NCBI GenBank assembly: GCA_029555885.1
Contig: JAKPQT010000416.1
Location: forward strand, 1-31,396
Direction: 5' to 3'
From: Chloroflexota bacterium
GTDB lineage: Bacteria; Chloroflexota; Anaerolineae; CG2-30-64-16
DNA: 31,396 nucleotides
Numbering within the stretch: position 1 is the first letter of the stretch; the number at the start of each line of letters is the position of its first letter. Of this stretch, positions 6,811-13,731 are shown in pieces. Made by a program: the position numbers and the translations under genes. The notes under the pieces are model-generated. The model worked only from the letters and a program-made list of their open reading frames with translations. It was not told where the DNA came from and made no database searches.

Positions 6811-7576
6811 ACGTCTGCTCAGGGGCGGCGCGCAATGGCAGCCAGCCGGTGATGACCGTCTCGACGATCAGGTGACAGGCGAGGCACAGCCAGAAGCTGC
6901 GGGTCAGCGTGAAGAGGGCCGTGGTTGCGACTGCCAGCGCAGTCGTGCGAAGAAGGCCTTCCTGCAGGCCCGGCGTGCGCAGGCGGGTGCGGGCAAAGGG
7001 ATTGAGCCCGGATTCGACTGCCGCCAGCGCCATGCCGAGCCAACTGCCCCAGTAGAGCGGCTCCGCAGCCAGGGTCGTCATGAGTGTACCAGAGGGTGTG
7101 CTGCCCGCCAGCCAGCCGATCATCAGTGCCCGGTAGAAGGCCCAGTGCCATTGCTGAAGGATTGCGTCGAGCGGCGTCCGTACCGTCGCGAGAAGGCGGG
7201 CGGCGGCTGGCGGCTGGCGGTCCGCCGCTGTTGCTGTGTGGCGGTAGACGAGCCAGCTGAACAGCAGCACGCCCGTGATGACCCCAGCGAGAGGCGCGCC
7301 GACCGCGGCCATCGTCAGCCATTGCGGTTCGCTGATGCCCATGTAGAAGGGCGAGAGCACCCCGGTCTGCCACGCAATCACCGGCGGCAGCCCATAGAAC
7401 AGCGCCTTTGTCAGCCAGGCCAGCACCGTCCGGACCTGCACCTCGGATGGGAGGCGCTGCGGTGACCGCCGTTGCAGCAGCCACGCGGCGTTGGCTGCCG
7501 CCACTGCCAGCAGAACGCTGGCGAGCAGCCACGTGAGCGGGTTAGTGAGATCGAAGAGCGCCGGTCGCGTGTTCAT
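6809..7576 (-). CDS. Polytopic membrane protein of unknown function
   Basis: A 255-residue protein with several long hydrophobic stretches, including LTWLLASVLLAVAAANAAWLL near residues 12-32, LTMAAVGAPLAGVITGVLLFSWLVY near 86-110, WLGMALAAVESGL and SFWLCLACHLIVETVITGWL near the end. Six or more membrane helices are likely. The His in ACHLIVETV and the Glu in AAEPLYWGSW recall the spacing of CPBP/CAAX-type intramembrane proteases, but the diagnostic EExxxR motif is not there, so I do not assign that family. The start is ATG at 7576. It lacks a ribosome site and has a -10 box six bases upstream. It is divergent from the hydrolase gene and convergent with the small membrane protein gene. Confidence 0.75.
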   Translation of the reverse strand: MNTRPALFDLTNPLTWLLASVLLAVAAANAAWLLQRRSPQRLPSEVQVRTVLAWLTKALFYGLPPVIAWQTGVLSPFYMGISEPQWLTMAAVGAPLAGVITGVLLFSWLVYRHTATAADRQPPAAARLLATVRTPLDAILQQWHWAFYRALMIGWLAGSTPSGTLMTTLAAEPLYWGSWLGMALAAVESGLNPFARTRLRTPGLQEGLLRTTALAVATTALFTLTRSFWLCLACHLIVETVITGWLPLRAAPEQT

Positions 7577-7582
7577 GTTGTG

Positions 7583-7610
7583 ATTCTACCGCCAATCGTC
7601 CCAGGCTCAA
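7583..7610 (-). promoter_or_regulatory. Promoter giving a leaderless mRNA for the membrane protein gene
   Basis: On the minus strand TTGAGC (7610-7605), a 16-base spacer and TAGAAT (7588-7583) form a sigma-70-like promoter. The -10 box ends six bases before the ATG at 7576. RNA would begin at the start codon, and no Shine-Dalgarno sequence is present. Confidence 0.6.
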
Positions 7611-7628
7611 AGGAAGGGGTGATGCTGG

Positions 7629-9077
7629 ATGAACCGCAAGCGCCTTGCTGTGGTTGTCATCAGTTTGCTTGCTATCGTGCTTTCCTGGTGGCAGCTGAGT
7701 GCGCCGCAGCGCGGGTTGACCGTGCGCGCGCTGGCGCGCGACGGCGTGCCGCTGCTCTATCTGGTGCGGACTGATGCTGTGCAGGCGCCCGGCGTGCTCG
7801 TCGCGCATGGTTTTGCGGGTTCCAAGCAGGTGATGCTCGGCTATGGCTATACGTTGGCGCACGCCGGGTATGCGGTTATGCTGTGGGACTTCGACGGCCA
7901 CGCAGCGAATCCGGCGCCGCTGGACCGCGTGGCCGGGTTGCAGCGGAACGTCGATACGGCGCTGGCTGCGCTGCTGGAGCAGCCCGAGGTGGACGCAGCG
8001 CGGCTCGCGATTGTCGGACACTCGATGGGCAGCGGCGTGGCAATGACCGCAGGGATCGCCGCACCGGAGCGGTATGCAGCCGTGGTCGCCATCTCGCCCA
8101 CGGCTGCGGAGGTCAGCGCTGACGCGCCGCGCAACCTGCTCTTGCAGGCGGGCAGTTGGGAGGGCCGGTTCGTCGCCAACGCCGAGTCGCTCCTGGCCGC
8201 GGCCGGCGGACCGAACGCGGACCTGGCAGGCGGCCGGGCGCGGCAGTTGACCGTGATCCCGAACGTGGAACATATGTCCATTCTGTTCAGTCCGGCGAGC
8301 CATCGCGCGACACTGGACTGGCTGAACGACACGTTCGGCCTGACAACCGTAATGCCCTACACCGACCGGCGCATCTTGTGGTATCTCCTGCACCTGCTGG
8401 CGTGGCTGGGGCTCACAGTCGCAGTCGCCCCGGCGCTCCGCAGCGGGTGGCCCGCAGAGCCGCGCGCCCCGGGCTGGAAGCGGTGGGTGGGGTTGGTCGC
8501 CGGGCCGGTCGCTGCGGTCCTGGTTCTTGCCGCGCTGAATCGCCTTGCACCGGTGGCAAATCTTGGCGGGCTGGCGGTCGGCGGGGCAGTTGCGCTCTGG
8601 CTGCTGATCGGCGGGACGGTGTGGCTGGTCTTCCAGCGGCCGTTATCGCGCCCCGCTGCCGGAGGGATTCTCCTGGGGCTGCTCCTGTTCGGGCTGCTCT
8701 CGCTGGCATTTGGCGCGATGGCGCAAGGGGTGTGGGTGCAATGGTGGCTGATTCCGCCGCGGCTGGCGCGCTGGCCGCTGCTGGCCGGCGCTTGCGTGCC
8801 GTGGTTCCTCGCCGCCGGGTATGCCCAGTGGGGCGCTCGTCCGACAGTGCGCGTGGTTTGGTGGCTGGTGCAGAGCGGGGTGCTGGTCGGCGGGCTGTTC
8901 GTCACGCTCCTGCTCGTGCCGTCGATGGGGTTCCTGGTGCTGCTGATGCCGCTGTTACCCGTGCTGCTGGCCGTATTTGCCGTGACCACGGCGGCGTTCG
9001 ACCGTCCGTGGCCCTACGCGATCGGCACAGCGCTGTTCTTCGGGTGGGTGCTGGCAGCGGTATTCACGCTGGTCTAG
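7629..9077 (+). CDS. Alpha/beta-hydrolase fused to a polytopic membrane domain
   Basis: A 482-residue two-part protein. Residues 7-23 form an N-terminal membrane anchor or uncleaved signal. Residues about 35-240 are an alpha/beta-hydrolase: the oxyanion-region motif VLVAHGFAGSKQ, YAVMLWDFDGHA, the nucleophile elbow IVGHSMGSGVAM with its Ser near residue 136, and a plausible catalytic His in VEHMSIL. Residues about 250-482 hold roughly seven hydrophobic helices with no enzyme motif I know. The hydrolase is probably outside the membrane if the first helix is an anchor. The start ATG follows GGAAGGGG by about nine bases. Substrate is unknown; the fold covers esterases, lipases and peptidases. 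It is monocistronic, with repeats downstream. Confidence 0.82.
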   Translation: MNRKRLAVVVISLLAIVLSWWQLSAPQRGLTVRALARDGVPLLYLVRTDAVQAPGVLVAHGFAGSKQVMLGYGYTLAHAGYAVMLWDFDGHAANPAPLDRVAGLQRNVDTALAALLEQPEVDAARLAIVGHSMGSGVAMTAGIAAPERYAAVVAISPTAAEVSADAPRNLLLQAGSWEGRFVANAESLLAAAGGPNADLAGGRARQLTVIPNVEHMSILFSPASHRATLDWLNDTFGLTTVMPYTDRRILWYLLHLLAWLGLTVAVAPALRSGWPAEPRAPGWKRWVGLVAGPVAAVLVLAALNRLAPVANLGGLAVGGAVALWLLIGGTVWLVFQRPLSRPAAGGILLGLLLFGLLSLAFGAMAQGVWVQWWLIPPRLARWPLLAGACVPWFLAAGYAQWGARPTVRVVWWLVQSGVLVGGLFVTLLLVPSMGFLVLLMPLLPVLLAVFAVTTAAFDRPWPYAIGTALFFGWVLAAVFTLV

Positions 9078-9079
9078 AT

Positions 9080-9110
9080 GAATTACGAATGAGGAATTAC
9101 GAATTAGGAA
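9080..9110. repeat. 14-bp tandem repeat after the hydrolase gene
   Basis: GAATTACGAATGAG (9080-9093), GAATTACGAATTAG (9094-9107) and a partial third unit follow head to tail. It is an AT-rich island in GC-rich surroundings and is non-coding. Confidence 0.75.
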
Positions 9111-9140
9111 TGACTGAGAGCTATGGCATCTGAAGGAGGA

Positions 9141-9206
9141 TGAAATTCCACGGTGCCGCCCTGCATCCTGAGCGAAGTCGGAGGACGAGCGGCACCGTGG
9201 GATTCA
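9141..9206. repeat. Long intergenic palindrome downstream of galK
   Basis: CCACGGTGCCGC (9148-9159) pairs perfectly with GCGGCACCGTGG (9189-9200), and the arms extend outward as TGAAAT.../...ATTCA. The loop contains CATCCTGAGCGAAGTCGGAG, itself a partial hairpin of a kind I associate with dispersed repeats in Chloroflexota-like genomes. Imperfect 12-bp direct repeats (GCTATGGCATCT at 9120, GCTATAGCATCT at 9219) flank the region. It sits between convergent genes and could also block read-through. Confidence 0.8.
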
Positions 9207-9219
9207 GACGGGTTCGACG

Positions 9220-10359
9220 CTATAGCATCTCGACGCGCGCACCTTGCGCCGCGCGCGTGGGGTAGAGCGCAGGCGTCAGGCCCGTCTGCGCCTTATAGGC
9301 CGCGGACACTGCGGCGATGGCGTCTGGTGCCGCGGACGCTTCTACGAGCGCGACGCAGCAGCCGCCGAATCCTGCACCCGTCAGCCGCGCGCCGTAACAG
9401 CCCGGCTGGCGGCGCAGCAGCTCGGCCATCGTGTCCAGCTCCACGCTGCTCACCTCGTACAGGTCGCGCAGGCTGGCGTGGGAGGCGTTCATCAGCCGGC
9501 CCACCTGGGCCAGGTCGCCCGCTTCCAGTGCGGCAACGGTCGCGAGCACCCGGTCATTTTCCTCGATGACGTGCTGCGCCCGGCGGCGCACCACGTCCGC
9601 CACGTCGACGCGCGCGAGCATCTCCAGTGTGGCGTCGCGCAGCGCCGGGACGCCCATTGCAGCCGCGGCGGCCTCGCATTGCGCGCGGCGTTCGTTGTAC
9701 GCCGACGAAGCCAACTGGCGGCGCACCGCCGTGTCGGCAATCAGGATGGTCGTACCCGCCGGTGTCGGCACAGGCCGGTAGCTGAGGTCGCGGCAGTCGA
9801 TCAGCAGCACGCGGTCCGGCTGGCCGAGCGCGGACGCAAGCTGGTCCATCAGCCCGGTGTTCGCGCCGACAAAATCACGCTCGGCCCGCTGGCCGATGCG
9901 CGCGGCCTGGTCCGGCGGCACGGTGAACCCGCTCGCCGCAGCGAAAGCCTGGACCGCGGCCATTTCCAGCGCCGCGGACGACGAGAGACCCGAGCCGATC
10001 GGCACATTGCCCTGGATGACCGCGTCCAGCCCGGACAGCGGATAGCCGGCGGCCAGCAGCCCGGCCGCGACCCCGCGCACATAGTTGCTCCACATGGCGT
10101 GCTGTTCGGCGGCCGGGGTAACGTGCGCCAGGTCGAACATGGTCTCGCGGTGCAGGTCATGGGCCGTCAGGCGCACGATGTGATCCTGGCGCGGGGCCGC
10201 TGCGATGAGCGTCTCCCGCTCGATGGCAGCCGGAAGCACGTAACCGTCGTTGTAGTCCGTGTGCTCTCCGATGATGTTGACCCGGCCCGGTGCGCGCGCC
10301 AGGAGGGTGGCTGGCCGTCCGTAGGCCGCCTGGAAATGGGATAGAAGCTGTTGTGTCAT
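9220..10359 (-). CDS. galK: Galactokinase
   Basis: Galactokinase phosphorylates alpha-D-galactose at C1 with ATP in the Leloir pathway, in the cytoplasm. At 379 residues it has normal family length. The GHMP-kinase motifs are complete: [19 protein letters not shown] near residue 24, the ATP-binding loop [15 protein letters not shown] near residue 115, and the C-terminal [26 protein letters not shown] carries the catalytic-site Asp. The start ATG overlaps the galT stop by three bases, so the two are translationally coupled in a galT-galK operon. The stop TAG sits beside the imperfect 12-bp repeat flanking a palindrome. galE and mutarotase genes are not in the window. Confidence 0.97.
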   Translation of the reverse strand: MTQQLLSHFQAAYGRPATLLARAPGRVNIIGEHTDYNDGYVLPAAIERETLIAAAPRQDHIVRLTAHDLHRETMFDLAHVTPAAEQHAMWSNYVRGVAAGLLAAGYPLSGLDAVIQGNVPIGSGLSSSAALEMAAVQAFAAASGFTVPPDQAARIGQRAERDFVGANTGLMDQLASALGQPDRVLLIDCRDLSYRPVPTPAGTTILIADTAVRRQLASSAYNERRAQCEAAAAAMGVPALRDATLEMLARVDVADVVRRRAQHVIEENDRVLATVAALEAGDLAQVGRLMNASHASLRDLYEVSSVELDTMAELLRRQPGCYGARLTGAGFGGCCVALVEASAAPDAIAAVSAAYKAQTGLTPALYPTRAAQGARVEML

Positions 10360-11405
10360 GATGCCATCCGGTAGTGGACTTCGGATTGTTCGCGCAGGCG
10401 CGCGGCGGCGGCTTCCGCCGGAATATCGCGCTGCGGCTCACCGAGCATTTCGAACCCGACCATGAATTTGCGGACCGTCGCGGAGCGCAGCAACGGCGGG
10501 TAGAAGTGGGCGTGGAGCTGCCAGCCGGGATGGTCGCGGCCGTCGGTCGGCCGCTGGTGCCAGCCCATGCTGTAAGGGAACGACACCTCGAAAAGGTTGT
10601 CATAACGAGTCGTCAGCCGCTTCAGGATGTCGGCCAGCGCATCGCGTTCATCGTCAGACAGGTCGGGCAGCGCGGAGACTGCGCGGCGGGGCAGCACCAT
10701 CGTCTCGAACGGCCAGACGGCCCAGAACGGCGTCAACGCGACCCACGACTCGTTTTCGCAGACCAGGCGGTCGCGTCGTTCCAGTTCCAGGGCCAGGTAG
10801 TCGAGCAGCAGCTTGCGGCCGTGCGCCTCGAAATAGGCGGCCTGCATCTGGCGTTCCTTCGCCGGCTCGTTGGGGATGCTCTCCGTGGCCCAGATCTGGC
10901 CGTGCGGATGCGGATTGCTGGCGCCCATCATCGCGCCGCGATTCTCGAATACCTGGACGTAGTTGATGAAGTCCAACGCGCCGAGTTCGACGGTCTGCGC
11001 AGCCCATGCGTCGATGACCCGGCGCAGCTCTTCGACGCTCATCTCTGCCAGCGTCAGGTCATGGCGCGGGGAGAAGCACAGGACGCGGCACAGCCCCTGG
11101 ACCGGTTCTGCGCGGAGGAGCCGGCCGACATCGACCCCGCCCGTGACCTCCGCGGGCAGCAGCGCGGCAAAGTCGTTGTCGAACACGAAGGTGTGCTCGT
11201 AGGCGGGATTGACCACCCCTCCTGCACGGTTGTTGCCCGGACACAGATAACAGGTCGGATCGTAAGCCGGCCGGGTCTCCGGCGGCAGCTTCTCGACCTG
11301 CCCCTGCCACGGGCGTTTGGTGCGGTGGGGCGAGACCAGGACCCACTCGCCGGTCAGCGCGTTGAACCTGCGGTGGACATGATCGGTAAGGTTGAAGGTT
11401 TCCAT
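10356..11405 (-). CDS. galT: Galactose-1-phosphate uridylyltransferase
   Basis: GalT exchanges UDP between UDP-glucose and galactose 1-phosphate, the second Leloir step. The 349-residue HIT-superfamily protein has [21 protein letters not shown] near the N-terminus and a Cys-containing metal-site stretch, [12 protein letters not shown]. The nucleophile motif HPHGQIW lies in [12 protein letters not shown], whose second His forms the uridylyl intermediate, and [10 protein letters not shown] plus the late [11 protein letters not shown] block follow. I start it at ATG 11405 ([14 protein letters not shown]). A longer frame back to 11456 would run through the -10 box and has no family similarity. 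A TATAAT box about 40 bases upstream gives a short leader with only a weak AG-rich ribosome site. It is first in the galT-galK unit. Confidence 0.96.
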   Translation of the reverse strand: METFNLTDHVHRRFNALTGEWVLVSPHRTKRPWQGQVEKLPPETRPAYDPTCYLCPGNNRAGGVVNPAYEHTFVFDNDFAALLPAEVTGGVDVGRLLRAEPVQGLCRVLCFSPRHDLTLAEMSVEELRRVIDAWAAQTVELGALDFINYVQVFENRGAMMGASNPHPHGQIWATESIPNEPAKERQMQAAYFEAHGRKLLLDYLALELERRDRLVCENESWVALTPFWAVWPFETMVLPRRAVSALPDLSDDERDALADILKRLTTRYDNLFEVSFPYSMGWHQRPTDGRDHPGWQLHAHFYPPLLRSATVRKFMVGFEMLGEPQRDIPAEAAAARLREQSEVHYRMAS

Positions 11406-11444
11406 CTTCTGCTCTTTGTGGGGATGAACGCAATCGTCTACACT

Positions 11445-11450
11445 ATTATA
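11445..11450 (-). promoter_or_regulatory. -10 box of the galTK operon
   Basis: A perfect TATAAT on the minus strand (11450-11445) lies about 40 bases before the galT ATG, placing the RNA start near 11438. No good -35 is visible (TTCGTG at the right distance), which may mean activator dependence. Confidence 0.5.
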
Positions 11451-11479
11451 CGTCACCTGCGCGGAAGCACGAATTTACC

Positions 11480-11529
11480 GTCACGGGAACCGCGCAACGT
11501 CGTCCTTAATACCAGAGCGGTATCGTGAC
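11480..11529. promoter_or_regulatory. Interrupted dyad between galT and the propeller gene
   Basis: GTCACG (11480-11485) with CGTGAC (11524-11529), and ACCGC (11489-11493) with GCGGT (11517-11521), form an 11-bp interrupted inverted repeat about 55 bases before the ATG of the plus-strand gene. It could be an RNA hairpin or an operator for either divergent gene. Confidence 0.35.
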
Positions 11530-11582
11530 AGACAGCGCCAGCAGCTCAGGCGACTGGACCGCGGATCGAACAGGAGAAGACC

Positions 11583-13352
11583 ATGTCAACGCTCTACACG
11601 ATGGGAACGGCCGGCACGGCTGGCACCGATCAGGCCGGGCCAGCGCGAGGTTGGCTCTCCCCACGCGGCGCGCTGCGCTTGCGCCCGATCCTGTGGGTGC
11701 TGTGCCTGGCAGTAGGCCTCACGGTTGCCCGGGCCTGGATACAGCCCGCAATCGCAACCGGTATCGCCCCTTCGATCCCCGCGGATTGTCTCTGCGAGCC
11801 GCATGCCTACGAACCCGACGACGTCAAGGCGGACGCCAGGCCGCTGCCCATCACCAGCGAAAGCCAGGTGCATACATTTCACGTGCGCGCCGATGTAGAT
11901 TGGTATCGCTTCGACAGCCTGGTTCCCGGCCGCTTCTACAAAGTCGCGACCTCCCACCTGGCGGATGGCGTCGATACGTACATGATACTTTATGACCAGA
12001 ACGGCACGCTGGTCAGGGCGAACGATGACATCGACACCCCGCGCTGCCTGGTCGATCCGCAGTACTGCGCTTCGAGCATCACCTGGCAGGCCAAGTCGAG
12101 CGGCCCATATCACCTCAATGTGCGGACACTGACCTATCCGCCGGTCGAGCCGCCGGCCTGTCCCTGTCCCGGCTATCGCATCGCCGCCGTGGCGATGGTT
12201 GCGCATCTGCCCTTCCAGAGCGGGCTGCCCGAGCCGACGCTCACCCCGTCGATCACGCCGACACCCACGGCGACTGCCACGCCCGCACCGACTCACACAC
12301 CTAGTGTTACGGCAACACCGACGGCATCGCACACACCCACGTCGTCGCCAACTGCGACTTCCACGCGGACTCCCACGATTACGCCGACGGAATTCCCGAC
12401 CGTCGAACCGGTCACGATCGCGCTGCCCGCCGCGACGCACCCGAACTCGGTCGCGGTCAACGCGCTGACCCATCGCGCGTATGTCACCTCCCGCGACGAT
12501 GACCGGCTCTACATGCTCGACGGCCTGACGTTGCAGGTGTTGGACAGCGCGCAAGTGGGAGACGAGCCGTGGGGTGTGGCGGTCAACGAGGCGCGCAACC
12601 GGGTCTATGTCCTGGGCTTTGCGGACGGGTCGCTGACCACGCTCGACGGCGCCAGCCTCGCGGTGCTCCACACGCAGACGGTCGGCCGCGAGCCCGCAGC
12701 AATCCGGGTGGATCAGGCATCGGGGCGCATCTTCATCGTCCTGTATGGGACGAACACCCTTTCGGTGCTGGACGGGAGAACCGACCCGCCCGTGCTGGCC
12801 GACTATGTCAGCACGCGGGCTTACGGGTCATGGGGCATCGCGTTCAACCCGATGCTGAACCGGGTCTATGTGAGCGGCCGCGACAGCCAGACGATCACCA
12901 CGCTGGACGGCAACAACGGCTGGCGGGCCATCGAGGACCAGACCATCGGCACGCGCAACGGGTGCGTGCCATACGCGATGGAGTATGTCCGGGCATATGG
13001 CCAGTTGTTCGTCGCGTGTGCGCCGCGGGGCACGAACGTGGAATGGGCGGTCATCTACCGTGCGCAGGCCAACGGGCTGAGCCACCTCATGACGCGCACC
13101 ATCGGCTCCGGCGGCGACAACGGCGGCGGCGGCATCGCCGTCAACCCGGCCACCAACTACGTATTCATCACGAACAGCGTGTCCAATAATGTGAGCATCA
13201 TCTCGGCCAATGACCTGGGGCTGGTCATCCGACCGCAGCCGGTCGGCCTCAACCCGTTCGGCGTGGCCGTCGACCGCGTCACCGGCAATGTCTTCGTGGT
13301 GAATCGCGATAGCCACACGATTTCGGTGTTCCCGGATCCGGCTGTGCCTTGA
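11583..13352 (+). CDS. Secreted or anchored protein: PPC-like domain, Thr/Pro linker, YVTN-type beta-propeller
   Basis: A 589-residue exported protein. Residues about 35-60 form a hydrophobic signal or anchor (ILWVLCLAVGLTVARAWI) after a long basic N-region. Residues about 70-200 resemble a bacterial pre-peptidase C-terminal (PPC) domain: YEPDDVKADARPL, VDWYRFD, DTYMILYDQNG, ANDDID. Residues about 215-275 are a Thr/Pro/Ser linker (TPTPTATATPAPTHTP). From about 280 to the end, blade repeats of the YVTN/NHL type appear: HPNSVAVNALTHRAYVTSR, EPWGVAVNEARNRVYV, GSWGIAFNPMLNRVYVSG and NPFGVAVDRVTGNVFVVNRD. It is probably a cell-surface adhesion or binding propeller; no enzyme site is seen. AGGAG about ten bases before the ATG supports the start. 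It ends next to a GC-rich hairpin shared with convergent hisE. Confidence 0.88.
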   Translation: MSTLYTMGTAGTAGTDQAGPARGWLSPRGALRLRPILWVLCLAVGLTVARAWIQPAIATGIAPSIPADCLCEPHAYEPDDVKADARPLPITSESQVHTFHVRADVDWYRFDSLVPGRFYKVATSHLADGVDTYMILYDQNGTLVRANDDIDTPRCLVDPQYCASSITWQAKSSGPYHLNVRTLTYPPVEPPACPCPGYRIAAVAMVAHLPFQSGLPEPTLTPSITPTPTATATPAPTHTPSVTATPTASHTPTSSPTATSTRTPTITPTEFPTVEPVTIALPAATHPNSVAVNALTHRAYVTSRDDDRLYMLDGLTLQVLDSAQVGDEPWGVAVNEARNRVYVLGFADGSLTTLDGASLAVLHTQTVGREPAAIRVDQASGRIFIVLYGTNTLSVLDGRTDPPVLADYVSTRAYGSWGIAFNPMLNRVYVSGRDSQTITTLDGNNGWRAIEDQTIGTRNGCVPYAMEYVRAYGQLFVACAPRGTNVEWAVIYRAQANGLSHLMTRTIGSGGDNGGGGIAVNPATNYVFITNSVSNNVSIISANDLGLVIRPQPVGLNPFGVAVDRVTGNVFVVNRDSHTISVFPDPAVP

Positions 13353-13394
13353 ACATGGGGGGCAGGGGTCTGCCCCTGCCCCCGCCCCCCATGT
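13353..13394. terminator. Very GC-rich hairpin between convergent genes
   Basis: ACATGGGGGGCAGGGG (13353-13368) pairs with the complementary right arm ending ATGT at 13394. The right arm carries one extra six-base C-rich block, and the loop is TCTG. The position between two convergent stop codons fits a bidirectional barrier, but neither side has a T-tract. It may instead belong to the palindromic repeats of this genome. Confidence 0.6.
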
Positions 13395-13400
13395 CTACCC

Positions 13401-13682
13401 TTATTTGAACCTTCGCGCCAGTTCTGCCTCGACGTCGGCCCAGGCAAGTCCCTTCGCGGCCAACAGCACCATGCAATGATAGACCAGGTCGGCCATTTCG
13501 TAGAGCAGGCGATCATCGCCCTCGCTCAACGCGGCGACAGCCGTCTCGACGGCTTCCTCGCCCACCTTCTGCGCGATACGGGGCAGGCCCGCTTCGAACA
13601 GGCTGGCAGTATAAGACTCTGGCCGCGGGTGGGCCTGGCGGTCTTCGATAGTGCTCCATAGGGTCATGAGAACATCGCTCAT
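13401..13682 (-). CDS. hisE: Phosphoribosyl-ATP pyrophosphatase
   Basis: HisE hydrolyses phosphoribosyl-ATP to phosphoribosyl-AMP and pyrophosphate, step two of histidine synthesis. The 93-residue stand-alone protein has the MazG-like all-alpha metal-binding motifs KVGEEAVETAVAAL and LLYEMADLVYHCMVLLAAKG, close to textbook HisE. ESYTASLFEAG near residue 25 is also characteristic. The ATG at 13682 has AGGAG seven bases upstream; a longer reading would enter the 3' end of the regulator gene. No other his gene is nearby. It follows a large regulator gene by 49 bases on the same strand, so the two may share a transcript. The convergent end holds a strong GC hairpin. Confidence 0.95.
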   Translation of the reverse strand: MSDVLMTLWSTIEDRQAHPRPESYTASLFEAGLPRIAQKVGEEAVETAVAALSEGDDRLLYEMADLVYHCMVLLAAKGLAWADVEAELARRFK

Positions 13683-13731
13683 GGGTGTGCTCCTGGGTGG
13701 TGATGATGGGTAGGCAAGCGCTGGACGACGG

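Noticed and set aside
8156..9133. Open frame of 325 codons in another frame over the hydrolase gene.
   Set aside because: Composition is Arg/Gly/Ala-rich and the overlapping frame has clear hydrolase motifs and membrane helices.
9153..9569. Open plus-strand frame of 138 codons antisense to the end of galK, with AAGGAGG shortly before an ATG at 9140.
   Set aside because: It runs through a palindromic repeat and then opposite galK. The composition is Arg/Pro/Ala-rich shadow coding with no recognisable domain.
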